From assembly GCA_020720455.1 (NCBI GenBank), contig DYOQ01000031.1, forward strand, positions 1-34,284: a DNA stretch of 34,284 bases, written 5' to 3'. Position numbers and translations under genes: made by a program. Under the pieces are notes generated by a model, which searched no databases, was not told the origin of the DNA, and worked only from the letters and a program-made list of their open reading frames with translations. Source of the stretch: Bdellovibrio sp. (GTDB lineage Bacteria > Bdellovibrionota > Bacteriovoracia > Bacteriovoracales > Bacteriovoracaceae). Shown here one piece after another: positions 15,932-25,025 of the stretch; positions within the stretch are counted from its first letter, which is position 1; each line of letters starts with the position of its first letter.

Positions 15932-17398
15932 TTAGTAGAGATAAGGAGTTTTGAGAAGATCGTTTGTGATAATAACCGAGATATTTTCTCTGTTAAATTT
16001 TATCACCTCACTAAATTGATGACTTTTCTTATCTTTGATTTTTTCCCATTCACTCGCTTTTATCATGGCGACACTTCTTTCATGCGTATTCATTTGCAAA
16101 AATGTATCAACGGATATGGTCTCAGGTGAGATTCCGCATTCAAGGGAGATCATATTTGACATATCGATCTGAGGATAACCATCAACATTGAGCCACGTTT
16201 TTGGTTGTGTTTGAAGAGATCTGACAAAGTTTACTGTTTTAAAAAGCTCAATGTTACGTTTTGATGTGTTTGAGATTGGAAATACCAGCAAAATTAATCC
16301 GGAAATTAAAAAAAGGATCGTTGCGGTATCAAATATTTTGTTAGCGATGCGATCGGAGATATTTTTTAGAGGATAAGCAGCAAGTGCTGCAAGCGCTGGA
16401 TATAGTGGTAACATATAATGGGAATATTTCCACTTCATTAAAGAAAGAGGGATTAATAAAAAAAGAAACCAGCAGAGGAAAAGAGAGTGTAGTGGTTCGA
16501 TTTTTTTTGCCCGAATAGCTTGATAAAAACTTAGTAGTGCAAGCAGTAACCAAGGGCCAGCAAATAGTGTTAGGTGGTAGATGTATGTTAGTGGCCGGTG
16601 ATCATCTTGTGAGCCTCTTGCATTTACTATTGAGTCAAAAAGTTGTCCATCAAGATAACGTTGAAAAATATCAAAGTTATGGGTTAAGTATAAAGATAGT
16701 GGCCAAAGACAAAAGAGTATTATGCCAATAATAAATCCGACAATTGGTGCGAATGTTTTTATTTCAGTCGAAAATTTTTTGTGAAGAAGTAGATGGGTAA
16801 CTAATGCAGGCGCGATTACTAAAGCAAAAGGCCCTTTAATTAGAAGTGCTGCTCCCCAAAAAAATCCAGTCAAAATCCACCATAAATATTTATGTTTTAT
16901 GCTTTCAGTAATCGTGGCGTAGTAGTAGGAGAAATATGTTGCACAAAAAGTAAGGGTTAGCGGAATATCAAGAGCTGGAAACCTGGCCTTCTTAATAAAG
17001 CTCGGCATTAATAAAAAGATAATGCCTGCAAGCAGACCCCATTTTTTGTTTTTTGTCCTGATTAAAAAATAGGCAAGGATGGTAGCGGAAAGAAGAGCTG
17101 GCAGTGCCCCGAAAATTCTTGCTGAAGTGTAGCTGCTTCCAAAAAGTTTAAAGAAGAGGCCTTCGAGGATAAAAATAGTGGGTGGATGCTGATCAAATCT
17201 AGGAAAGTAAGTTTCAGTTATATGTGGAACTAGCCAGTAACCTTTTTCGGCGGCATTTTTTCCAAAAAGAGTATAAAGATAACCGTCAAAAAAAAATCCA
17301 GGAACCCATGCGTTTTGCATATAAAGAATAATGGCCCCTGCCGTTATGAGCAGAATAATTTTTTTTGTTGAAACTAAAGTTGTATCTGTTTGGTACAT
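15932..17398 (-). CDS. GT39/ArnT-like integral membrane glycosyltransferase (PMT_2 family)
   Basis: 488 residues with about eleven or twelve membrane segments. It looks like a dolichyl/undecaprenyl-phosphate-sugar transferase of the ArnT/PMT superfamily, acting on the periplasmic side of the inner membrane. Seen: the first periplasmic loop with the acidic motif (FFFDGYLYTLFGKNAAEKG), YFPRFDQHPPTIFILEGLFFKLFG and SSYTSARIFGALPAL, characteristic of PMT_2; then a string of hydrophobic helices and a short C-terminal soluble tail. Members transfer aminoarabinose to lipid A, mannose to proteins, or other sugars; the acceptor is not evident here. It is divergent from ybeY across an 81-nt gap. No Shine-Dalgarno sequence is clear before its ATG. 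Confidence 0.85.
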   Translation of the reverse strand: MYQTDTTLVSTKKIILLITAGAIILYMQNAWVPGFFFDGYLYTLFGKNAAEKGYWLVPHITETYFPRFDQHPPTIFILEGLFFKLFGSSYTSARIFGALPALLSATILAYFLIRTKNKKWGLLAGIIFLLMPSFIKKARFPALDIPLTLTFCATYFSYYYATITESIKHKYLWWILTGFFWGAALLIKGPFALVIAPALVTHLLLHKKFSTEIKTFAPIVGFIIGIILFCLWPLSLYLTHNFDIFQRYLDGQLFDSIVNARGSQDDHRPLTYIYHLTLFAGPWLLLALLSFYQAIRAKKIEPLHSLFLCWFLFLLIPLSLMKWKYSHYMLPLYPALAALAAYPLKNISDRIANKIFDTATILFLISGLILLVFPISNTSKRNIELFKTVNFVRSLQTQPKTWLNVDGYPQIDMSNMISLECGISPETISVDTFLQMNTHERSVAMIKASEWEKIKDKKSHQFSEVIKFNRENISVIITNDLLKTPYLY

Positions 17399-17407
17399 CG
17401 ATATAAA

Positions 17408-17452
17408 TTATCAGCTAATAGATAACGTGACAAGAGTTTGGCCTGCTGATAA
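17408..17452. promoter_or_regulatory. Inverted repeat in the divergent glycosyltransferase/ybeY gap
   Basis: TTATCAGC at 17408-17415 and GCTGATAA at 17445-17452 are exact reverse complements with 29 nt between them, filling most of the 81-nt divergent intergenic region. It could be a pair of half-sites for a shared regulator. An 8-bp match of this kind can also arise by chance. Confidence 0.35.
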
Positions 17453-17479
17453 CATTAATGGCCAAGGAGAGGGAGTGTA

Positions 17480-18007
17480 ATGAAACTTAGAATTAATTAT
17501 ATTGATAATGGTAAATTGAAAATTTTAGGAATGAGAAGAACTGTTGATGCTGCACAGACCGTGTTTGCTAACTTCATTGTTAAGAGTCGTGATCTTGATT
17601 CTAATCTTATTACTCAGCTAAAAGATATTGAGTTGACGTTTGTTATATGTGGTAAGAAAAAAATTAGATCACTCAATCGTGACTATTTGACAAAAGATTA
17701 TGTAACCGATGTTCTCTCATTTCCTGTTAATGATTCTTTAGTTAAAACTCATCGAAAAAAAACGCGTTTATTTGCAATGGCCGATCTTGGAGATATTTAT
17801 ATCTGCAAAGAGAGGGCAAAAGTTCAGGCAAAAAGATTTGCAATTAGTGAAAAGAGTGAGATCATACATCTTTTAGTGCACGGTTTTTTGCATCTTGTCG
17901 GGTTTGATCATGAGAGATCGAAATCTGATGAGTTGCTGATGGAAAAAAATGAAGCTGCATTGGTTGATGAGATGTCAAAAAGATTGAGAGGAGAACTCAA
18001 AAAATGA
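17480..18007 (+). CDS. ybeY: Endoribonuclease YbeY (rRNA maturation factor)
   Basis: 175 residues. A zinc-dependent single-strand RNase needed for 16S rRNA 3' end maturation and ribosome quality control. The family signature HGFLHLVGFDH is complete (His134, His138 and His144 as the zinc ligands), followed by the ME-x-NE ending usual for the family. The middle also fits: LNRDYLTKDYVTDVLSFP, with the TDVLSFP motif. GGAG precedes the ATG. Its stop codon overlaps the start of prfB (ATGA), so the two are translationally coupled; both serve translation. Confidence 0.95.
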   Translation: MKLRINYIDNGKLKILGMRRTVDAAQTVFANFIVKSRDLDSNLITQLKDIELTFVICGKKKIRSLNRDYLTKDYVTDVLSFPVNDSLVKTHRKKTRLFAMADLGDIYICKERAKVQAKRFAISEKSEIIHLLVHGFLHLVGFDHERSKSDELLMEKNEAALVDEMSKRLRGELKK

Positions 18008-19141
18008 GAGATGCGCTACAGATAGATTTGAACGAAGCGAAATCGACATTAAAAGGGTATAAAGAGAAGTTGCTCCAGTTGCGGAGGGCCCTTTGACATC
18101 GAACCAAAATTAAAGAGATTAAATGAGATTACCGAGTTAGAAGCTCTAACAGGTTTTTGGGAAGATGCTGTGGCAGCGGCCAAAATTCAAAAAGAAAAAG
18201 CTTTATTAAATACGGTCGTTGATAATTTTAAAGATGTAAGTGATGCTTACGATGAATTAGAAATTCTTTTTGAGTATGGTGAAGGTGGAGATGAAGATTC
18301 TGCTGTTGAGGCGGTTTCACTGACACCAATATTTATTACTAAGTTTACTAGTCTAGAACAAAAAGTTCTTCTTGCTGGAGAGAACGATCCCAATAATGCA
18401 ATTGTCTCTATTAATGCAGGGGCCGGTGGAACCGAATCGTGTGACTGGGCCTCGATGCTTCATCGAATGGTAGTGCGTTGGTCTGAGAGTAAAGGGTTTA
18501 AGGTTAAGGTGTTAGATGTTCAACCAGGTGATAGCGCAGGAATAAAATCTTCAGCAATGACAGTTGAAGGGCCATTTGCGTATGGCCTATTAAAGGCCGA
18601 AGTTGGAATTCATCGACTGGTGAGACTCTCACCGTTTGATTCAGCAAATAGAAGACATACCTCATTCGCTTCGATTTTTGTCTCTCCGGAAATTGATGAT
18701 GATATTGAGATAGAGATTCATGACAAAGATATCAGAGTCGATGTTTATCGAGCTGGAGGGGCCGGAGGTCAAAGCGTAAATACCACCGATTCAGCAGTAA
18801 GGATAACCCATCACCCAACAGGCATTGTCGTTACTTGCCAAAATGAGAGAAGTCAGTTGCAAAATAAAGAGCAAGCGTTCAAGGTTCTTCGGTCGAGGCT
18901 TTATGAGCTTGCAATGGAAGAACGAAGAAAAAAAGAGGATGAGATAACTGCTGGCAAAAAAGAGATTGGGTGGGGATCTCAAATTAGATCTTATGTTTTA
19001 CACCCATATAAATTAGTTAAAGACCATCGAACTGATCATGAGACAGGTACAGCAGAAAAAGTTTTGGATGGCGATTTAGATGGTTTTATTGATGCCTTTT
19101 TAAGATGGCGAGCTTTGGATGGTAGTAGTGCAGACAATTAA
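18004..19141 (+). CDS. prfB: Peptide chain release factor 2, with programmed +1 frameshift
   Basis: Read as one gene with a frameshift: 30 codons from the ATG at 18004 to CTT (18091-18093), then TGA in frame. Slipping forward one base reads GAC at 18095 and continues for 348 residues, giving about 378. RF2 recognises UGA and UAA stop codons. Seen after the shift: DIEPKLKRL, FWED, the acidic linker, the anticodon-like SPF in RLSPFDSANRRH, and the catalytic GGQ in RAGGAGGQSVNTTDSAVR. The open frame from a GTG at 18170 is only the downstream part and should not be taken as the start. It overlaps ybeY by 4 nt and lolC by 23 nt. Confidence 0.95.
18083..18097 (+). promoter_or_regulatory. RF2 programmed frameshift site
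   Basis: GGAGG, then GCC, then CTT TGA C. This matches the E. coli arrangement of an internal Shine-Dalgarno sequence three bases before CUU and an in-frame UGA followed by C. When RF2 is scarce the ribosome stalls at UGA and slips +1. The internal SD here (GGAGG) is at least as strong as the E. coli AGGGGG. Confidence 0.93.
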
Positions 19142-20369
19142 GGATTCTATTCTTAAAAATTACCAGTTGCTTCTGATTTTTTTGGGAAATAAATCTGCAC
19201 TCAAAATGGCAATTAGTGTAGTGATGGGGGTTGCCTTTAGCATATCAGTGATTCTTGCTACCATAGGGATTATGGATGGGTTCGTAAAATCATTGAGACA
19301 AGGATTAGCTCGCTCATCTGGAGAGTTGATTATTCATTCTGAATCAGGTTTTTTTAATTATGACAATGAACTAAAATCGGTTTTTGAAAGTTATAACGTA
19401 AAAAATCAAGCTCCAGTTATTGTGACGGAAGGTTTTTTAATTACCGGAGAGACCTCAAAAGGGGTTTTAGTTAAAGGGATCGATAGTTCTTTTGCAAAAG
19501 TAACTGGTCTTAATATTACTCCGGTTGAAGGTGAAGTGGTAATTGGAAAAGAGCTAGCTTTAGCACTTTCGTTAGTGAAAGGTGATAGTGTTGTTATCGC
19601 TTTTGCTAATGGTAATGAACAATTTTCTACTTTGCCTTTGTTAATAAGGTTGAAAATTTCTGAAATTGTAGAGCATGGGATTTATCAAAAAGATTTAAGG
19701 TTTGTTTATATTAATCAAAAGACTCTTCAAGAATCATTAAAGCTTGAGGGAAAAGTTAATACGGTTTTATTAAATGTTCCAAGTGTTAGTGGTGATGCTA
19801 GAACGAACGCTGGCGATAATCGTGATGATTCAGAGATAATAACTAATTTTCGAGCAAAGCTTATTCAAACGCTTCCATTTGACATGGTCGTTAAACCGTA
19901 TTGGAGTGAGTATGAGTATATTGTAGATGCCGTGAAAGTTGAAAAAAATATTATTAGCTTGATTTTGCAATTAGTAGTGATTATTGCGATGTTTAATGTT
20001 TTAGCTTTTTTGATTTATTTAAGAGAGGATAATTTAAAAGAACTTTTTTTGCTTAGAGCTCTTGGCCTTAGTGGTAAAGGTGTTGTGAAGATCTGGGCGA
20101 TTCTTGTTGCAATCATTGGCCCAGTATCGTGCGGACTATCTATAGTTTTCGTGAAATTTTTTGATTACTGTTTGCGTAGTTGGGATATTTTTAAGTTACC
20201 AGGAGATGTTTATACTCTAGGCGGCCCGCTGAAGATATCGCTTGAATTAAATGATTACCTGTTTGTCTTTGGAGTATCACTAGTGTGGCTAATATTAGTT
20301 GTTTTTATTATTAGCTGGAGATTTAGAAACCACCCGATATCTGGCGGTCTGCGAAAGGAGTTTGCGTGA
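19119..20369 (+). CDS. lolC: LolC/LolE-type lipoprotein-releasing ABC transporter permease
   Basis: 416 residues. It should work with the adjacent LolD to pull mature lipoproteins out of the inner membrane for delivery to LolA. The topology is that of LolC/E and MacB: one helix near residues 28-52 (AISVVMGVAFSISVILATIG), a large periplasmic domain of about 200 residues, and three helices near the C-terminus (around 290-315, 325-350 and 375-400). The conserved FNVLAFLIYLREDNLKELFLLRALGLS region before the last helices fits the FtsX/LolCE signature. The ATG at 19119 overlaps the prfB end by 23 nt. The gene overlaps lolD by 4 nt. Only one permease gene is visible, so the complex may be a homodimer, or the partner lies elsewhere. 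Confidence 0.85.
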   Translation: MVVVQTIKDSILKNYQLLLIFLGNKSALKMAISVVMGVAFSISVILATIGIMDGFVKSLRQGLARSSGELIIHSESGFFNYDNELKSVFESYNVKNQAPVIVTEGFLITGETSKGVLVKGIDSSFAKVTGLNITPVEGEVVIGKELALALSLVKGDSVVIAFANGNEQFSTLPLLIRLKISEIVEHGIYQKDLRFVYINQKTLQESLKLEGKVNTVLLNVPSVSGDARTNAGDNRDDSEIITNFRAKLIQTLPFDMVVKPYWSEYEYIVDAVKVEKNIISLILQLVVIIAMFNVLAFLIYLREDNLKELFLLRALGLSGKGVVKIWAILVAIIGPVSCGLSIVFVKFFDYCLRSWDIFKLPGDVYTLGGPLKISLELNDYLFVFGVSLVWLILVVFIISWRFRNHPISGGLRKEFA

Positions 20370-21034
20370 GCAAAAATATTATAATTCGAACAGAGAGGCT
20401 GACAAAAAAATTTGGTAAATTTGTTGCCCTTAACGATATTAATTTAACTTTACTTGAAGGGGAGCAGTACGTAATTAAGGGCCACTCCGGTTCAGGAAAA
20501 TCAACGCTGCTTTATCTCTTAGGAGGGATGGAACGGCCTACTGGTGGAGAGATTTGGTTTCGAGAGAGTACACTTGGTAGTTTGAGTGATGAACTGCTTG
20601 CCAATTACAGGAATAGAGATTTGGGTTTTGTTTTTCAGTTTCACTATTTACTCGCTACGATGAACTGTTTAGACAATATTTTGCTTCCAGCGAGGGTGGG
20701 AAATATAAATAGTAATGAGGTCAAAAAATTTATTATACCACTTGCTCAGACGCTTGGAGTTACCGAGTGCCTATCTAAATATCCGTATGAAATTTCAGGA
20801 GGAGAACAGCAACGCATAAGTCTTTTGCGAGCACTATCACTGAAACCTAAACTGCTACTTTGTGATGAGCCAACGGGTAATTTAGATAGTGAGAACATGA
20901 TTAAAGTCACAGCGATGCTCAAAGAGCTTTCAAAAAATATGGGAACAACCCTTGTGATAGTCACTCACGAAGCAGAGGTCTCGGCCCAGTTTACTAACAT
21001 CATAACCCTAAAAGATGGCCGTTTGCTGCACTAA
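20366..21034 (+). CDS. lolD: LolD-like lipoprotein-releasing ABC transporter ATPase
   Basis: 222 residues, normal for LolD. It hydrolyses ATP to power lipoprotein release by the LolC-type permease next door. Seen: Walker A GHSGSGKSTLL, the Q-loop region FVFQFHYLL, the ABC signature SGGEQQR, Walker B LLLCDEPTGNLD, and the switch His in VTHEAE. The start is a GTG overlapping the lolC stop (GTGA). The MacB/FtsE/LolD ATPases are close relatives; the permease pairing and the lipid A/BAM context favour LolD. No strong terminator follows in the 93-nt gap before bamA. Confidence 0.93.
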   Translation: MSKNIIIRTERLTKKFGKFVALNDINLTLLEGEQYVIKGHSGSGKSTLLYLLGGMERPTGGEIWFRESTLGSLSDELLANYRNRDLGFVFQFHYLLATMNCLDNILLPARVGNINSNEVKKFIIPLAQTLGVTECLSKYPYEISGGEQQRISLLRALSLKPKLLLCDEPTGNLDSENMIKVTAMLKELSKNMGTTLVIVTHEAEVSAQFTNIITLKDGRLLH

Positions 21035-21127
21035 ATTATAAGTACTAATAGATTGTAATAGTGAGAAAAGTACGTTACCGTTTTTGGTCTTTGATATTTT
21101 TTAAGTTGGTATTAGCATGGAGAGCGG

Positions 21128-23443
21128 ATGGTTCATGTGAGGAACGTAAGATTTTTGTTATTTTTATTCTTTTTAATTGTGAAGTCACAGGTGGTTTTAG
21201 CTGAGCCAAAGGTCCAACTTGGCGAACGAAAAGACCTGTTTACTATTTCAAAAGTAGAAGTAGTGGGAATTAAAAAAGTAGAAATAGAGGCAATCAAAGA
21301 AAAGATTAGTTCTAAGCCTGGTCTAGTTGTAGATAATTACATAATTCAAGCTGATATCAAAAAGATATACAAGATGAATTTTTTTGAGTTTGTTGAAGCG
21401 CACGCTGAAGGCAGTGGCCCACGTCGCGTTTTAAAATTTGTTGTTAAAGAGAAACCTATCGTTAGTAAAATTGTTATTGAAGGAAATGATGGGATCGATG
21501 ATGATGAGTTAAAAGGGCAATTAGAAACGAAACAGTTTTCCATTCTCGATATCAACAAAATAAAAAATGATCTAGGGAAGTTGCAAAAACATTATGAAGA
21601 GAAAGGTTTTTATTTGGCATCTATCTCGTATAGATTGAAAACACTTAATAATGAAAATATTGAACTCTATTTTGATGTTAAAGAGTTTCAAAAAGTTAAG
21701 ATTAAGCAGGTTAGTTTTTTAGGTAATAAAGCTTTCTCTGATGATGAGTTAAAAGACATCATGGAAACAAGAGAAGACTCATTTTTTTCAGCGTTATCTG
21801 GCAGTGGTTCTTTTAAAGAGTTCTCTTTCCAAACAGACATAGAAAAGATTAAATATTTTTATCGAACTAAGGGTTATTTGCAAGTCAATATGGGTGTTCC
21901 AGAGGTGACTGTTTCGGAGGATAAAAAATGGGTCTTTATCACTGCAAAACTTAATGAAGGACCGCAGTTTAGTGTTAACGATATCACTTTTCAAGGTGAA
22001 GTTCTTTTTACTGAAAATGAATTAGATAAAAAAATCCAACTTAAAAGAGGAGAGATTTACTCTGAAGCATTGTTAAGAACAGACCTTCAGTTTCTAACTG
22101 AGATGTATCAAGATAAGGGGTATGCGTTTGCTAACGTTCTTAGAAATTTGAAAATCGTTCCTGGTGAGAACAAGGTTGATGTCGAGTTCTCATTTGAGAA
22201 GGGTAAAAAAGCTTATTTTGGGAAGATATTTGTAAAAGGTAATACAAAGACAAGAGATAAGGTTGTCAGAAGAGAGTTGAAAATTAGAGAGGGCGAAATG
22301 TTCACCGGAACAGGCCTTAGAGAGTCTAAAGAGAATGTTAATAGGTTAGGTTTTTTTGAACCAGGTAGTGTAGTGTTTAATACCGTCACACCAAAAGGTA
22401 AAGATGATGTTCTCGACGTAGAGATTAGTGTGAAGGAGCGTAATACTGGGCAGATCTCATTAGGAGCAGGATATTCAACCGCCAGCAAGGAGTTTGTGTC
22501 TGCATCGATTGCGCAGACAAATTTCATGGGTTATGGGCAAAATTTAAGTTTTAGCTTTTCTCACTCGAGCACGACTCAAGTTTTTAACTTAGGATTTACC
22601 GATCCATATTTTCTAGATAGTAAGTGGACATTAGGTGGCGATGTTTATCGTACCAATAATGAAGCTAGCTCTGCTTTTAGTTATCGCAAAGTTGGTTTTG
22701 ACACTAGACTAGGTTATCCGATTGCTGAATATACAAGAGTGTATGGAGTATATAAATTCGAAGATACGACGATAACAAGCCTTGATGACATTACGATAAA
22801 TAAAGAACAAGAGGAAGGGTTGTCGTCAGGGTTAGAGTTAACGCTACAAAGAGATAAGAGAGATAATAGGTTTGAACCGTCTAGTGGTTATTTTACAGCA
22901 GCCTCTGTGGAGTACACAGGACTTGGTGGTGATAAGAAGTGGTTAAAGTCAAATTTAGATGGAAGGTATTATTACAAAGTTGTTGGCGACCTTGTTTTTA
23001 GAAGTAGGTTGAATGTTGCGAAACTAAGCAAAGTTGAAGATAGGCCAGTTCCAAGAACAGAAAAGTTTACTCTCGGAGGTTCCCGAAATCTTAGAGGATA
23101 TGGTTACGATGCAATTGGGCCCAAAAGACAGGTCCCTATTACTAGTGGAACAACGACTATAATTAAAACATTCAATGATGGTGGTTTAATGATGGTTAAT
23201 TCATCGTTAGAGCTTGAACATCCGCTTGCAAGAGAGGCCGGATTGAAGTGGGTGCTTTTTGTAGATGGCGGTAATGTTTTTGAAAAGTATATGGGCCAAA
23301 ACGAGGATTACCAAATTTTTGGTGATTATGGTTTTGGTTTTAGGTGGTTCTCTCCAATTGGCGTTTTGCGTTTTGAGTATGGATACCCAATGAGCGGAGA
23401 AGGGGGAGGACAGTTTCACTTTGATATAGGACAGTTGTTTTAA
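21128..23443 (+). CDS. bamA: Outer membrane protein assembly factor BamA
   Basis: 771 residues, close to E. coli BamA (810). It folds and inserts beta-barrel proteins into the outer membrane. GGAGAG precedes the ATG at 21128. A signal peptide ends near VVLAEP. Five POTRA-like repeats occupy roughly residues 35-420; the last ends near VEISVKERNTG. The rest is the 16-strand Omp85 barrel, with the conserved loop-6 R-G-Y motif in GGSRNLRGYGYDAIGP and a C-terminal beta-signal ending in Phe771 (HFDIGQLF). It opens the envelope operon and is followed by skp after 24 nt, the same order as in E. coli. Confidence 0.96.
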   Translation: MVHVRNVRFLLFLFFLIVKSQVVLAEPKVQLGERKDLFTISKVEVVGIKKVEIEAIKEKISSKPGLVVDNYIIQADIKKIYKMNFFEFVEAHAEGSGPRRVLKFVVKEKPIVSKIVIEGNDGIDDDELKGQLETKQFSILDINKIKNDLGKLQKHYEEKGFYLASISYRLKTLNNENIELYFDVKEFQKVKIKQVSFLGNKAFSDDELKDIMETREDSFFSALSGSGSFKEFSFQTDIEKIKYFYRTKGYLQVNMGVPEVTVSEDKKWVFITAKLNEGPQFSVNDITFQGEVLFTENELDKKIQLKRGEIYSEALLRTDLQFLTEMYQDKGYAFANVLRNLKIVPGENKVDVEFSFEKGKKAYFGKIFVKGNTKTRDKVVRRELKIREGEMFTGTGLRESKENVNRLGFFEPGSVVFNTVTPKGKDDVLDVEISVKERNTGQISLGAGYSTASKEFVSASIAQTNFMGYGQNLSFSFSHSSTTQVFNLGFTDPYFLDSKWTLGGDVYRTNNEASSAFSYRKVGFDTRLGYPIAEYTRVYGVYKFEDTTITSLDDITINKEQEEGLSSGLELTLQRDKRDNRFEPSSGYFTAASVEYTGLGGDKKWLKSNLDGRYYYKVVGDLVFRSRLNVAKLSKVEDRPVPRTEKFTLGGSRNLRGYGYDAIGPKRQVPITSGTTTIIKTFNDGGLMMVNSSLELEHPLAREAGLKWVLFVDGGNVFEKYMGQNEDYQIFGDYGFGFRWFSPIGVLRFEYGYPMSGEGGGQFHFDIGQLF

Positions 23444-23467
23444 CTTTAAATATAAACGGAGATTGTT

Positions 23468-23977
23468 ATGAAAAAAATTATGTTACTGGTTGCGGTTCTT
23501 TGTTTTACTTCTGCTAGTTACGGGTTTGTTGTTGGAAAAGTTGATGTGAAGCAAATTTTAGAGAGCGTAGATGAAGGAGCAAAAGCAAAAACGAAGTTGC
23601 AAGATCTTTTGGCAAAAAAGCAAGGTGAGCTGAAGGGTGAAGAGGAAAAAATTAGAAAAATGCAAGAAGAGTTTCAAAAGCAATCTCTTGTGATGAATGA
23701 CAAAGCAAAAGCTGCAAAACAACAAGAGATCCAAGGGAAAGTAATGGCGCTTCAACAACAGATGGAGAAATCTCAACAAGAGCTTCATGAAAAAGAGAAA
23801 GAGATGATGGGACCACTTCTTCAAAAGCTTAACGATGTAATCGTTCAAACATCAAAAGATGCTGGAGTGGATATTACTTTTGAAGTTAGATCTACTCCGG
23901 TTGTTTATAGTAAGCAGGAAAAAGATTTATCTCCGATTGTTATCAAGGCATATAATAGTAAATACCCAGCAAAATAA
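23468..23977 (+). CDS. skp: Periplasmic chaperone Skp/OmpH
   Basis: 169 residues. A signal peptide (MKKIMLLVAVL, cleaved near SASYG) leads into a short beta segment GKVDVKQILE and a long charged coiled coil rich in K, E and Q (about residues 40-120), the tentacle region of Skp. The end (SPIVIKAYNSKYPAK) fits the family. It forms trimers that hold unfolded outer-membrane proteins on their way to BamA, encoded just upstream. GGAG lies before the ATG. Confidence 0.92.
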   Translation: MKKIMLLVAVLCFTSASYGFVVGKVDVKQILESVDEGAKAKTKLQDLLAKKQGELKGEEEKIRKMQEEFQKQSLVMNDKAKAAKQQEIQGKVMALQQQMEKSQQELHEKEKEMMGPLLQKLNDVIVQTSKDAGVDITFEVRSTPVVYSKQEKDLSPIVIKAYNSKYPAK

Positions 23978-23987
23978 GCAGGTGTGA

Positions 23988-25013
23988 GTGAAAGTTAGTG
24001 ATATTTTAAAGATTGATAAAGGGTTGTCTCTTCTTACTGGGAATGAACAGTGTGAGTTTGAGACAATCTCTTCAATGGAGAATGTTGCTTCATCTAGTTT
24101 AATTTTTGTCAAGAGTCGTAAATTTTTTGATAAGCTAATTGAGAGTAATGTTCGTGGTTTTGGAATAGTGTTAGCAAAAAATTTTTGGGATAGCTATTCT
24201 AAAGAACTGGAACAAATACTTCGCGAGAGGGTTCCTCTCTTTGTAGTTGTTAGCAACAGTTTTGATCTATCAATGTCGCTGCTTTCCAAACTTGCGTATG
24301 ATAAAAAATACCATTCAGTTAGTTTCAATCGGTCTGGTTTAGCAAGCGACCTAGTACAAATTGGAAATGGGTGCGATATTGCCCCTTCTGTATTTATTGG
24401 CGAGGATGTCATAATAGGAGATAACGTAACCGTTATGGCCGGTGCTGTTGTTATGGCAAAATCTAAAATTGGTGATCGGACAACTATTTTTCCAAACGTA
24501 ACGATCTACCCGTTTGTAACGATTGGTAATGGGTGTCGAATTCATAGCGGTACAGTCATCGGTGCAGATGGTTTTGGTTACAACTATGCTAATGGAGTTC
24601 ATCATAAAATTTGGCATTTTGGTGGTGTAGTTATTGGTGATGATGTTGAAATCGGCACTAACTCTTGTGTCGATAGTGGAACATTTAGTCCTACGACAAT
24701 TGGATCTGGTAGTAAAATTGATAACCAAGTTCAAATTGGCCACAACTCTATTCTTGGTAATGGAGTTATTATGTGTGGCCAGTCAGGTGTAAGTGGCAGC
24801 TGTAAGCTTGGTGATTTTGTAGTTCTTGGAGGCAAAGCTGGAGTTGGCCCATCAACAACAATTGGTGCTGGAACCCAAGTCGCAGGTGCCTCAATTGTAA
24901 GTAAAGATTTTGGGCCGAAACGTACGCTTGCAGGTTTTCCTGCGACCGATTTAAAAGATTGGTTAAAAGAGGGCGCAGTTCTTCGCCGTATGTGTAAGAA
25001 AGAAAGAGAGTGA
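23988..25013 (+). CDS. lpxD: UDP-3-O-(3-hydroxyacyl)glucosamine N-acyltransferase
   Basis: 341 residues, family length. It adds the N-linked hydroxyacyl chain in the third step of lipid A synthesis. The N-terminal UDP-binding domain covers about residues 1-100, then left-handed beta-helix hexapeptide repeats (IGDDVEIG, IGSGSKI, and so on) and a C-terminal helix ending LRRMCKKERE. The catalytic His is His252 in VQIGHNSILG (E. coli His239 equivalent). The usual DRG in this region reads DSG here. The start is a GTG at 23988, 10 nt after skp, with only a weak ribosome-binding site. Confidence 0.95.
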   Translation: MKVSDILKIDKGLSLLTGNEQCEFETISSMENVASSSLIFVKSRKFFDKLIESNVRGFGIVLAKNFWDSYSKELEQILRERVPLFVVVSNSFDLSMSLLSKLAYDKKYHSVSFNRSGLASDLVQIGNGCDIAPSVFIGEDVIIGDNVTVMAGAVVMAKSKIGDRTTIFPNVTIYPFVTIGNGCRIHSGTVIGADGFGYNYANGVHHKIWHFGGVVIGDDVEIGTNSCVDSGTFSPTTIGSGSKIDNQVQIGHNSILGNGVIMCGQSGVSGSCKLGDFVVLGGKAGVGPSTTIGAGTQVAGASIVSKDFGPKRTLAGFPATDLKDWLKEGAVLRRMCKKERE

Positions 25014-25025
25014 GTAGAGGTTAGT

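Noticed and set aside
18170-19141. RF2 starting at the GTG at 18170
   Set aside because: The upstream frame with the CTT-TGA-C slip site accounts for the missing N-terminus; the GTG lies within a conserved RF2 helix and has no proper ribosome-binding site.
23558-23848. 96-residue minus-strand frame inside skp
   Set aside because: An antisense shadow of the Lys/Glu-rich coiled coil, giving a Leu/Phe-rich product; no start signals.
24351-24743. 130-residue minus-strand frame inside lpxD
   Set aside because: It mirrors the hexapeptide repeats of lpxD in antisense; low-complexity Asn/Thr/Ile content and no ribosome-binding site.
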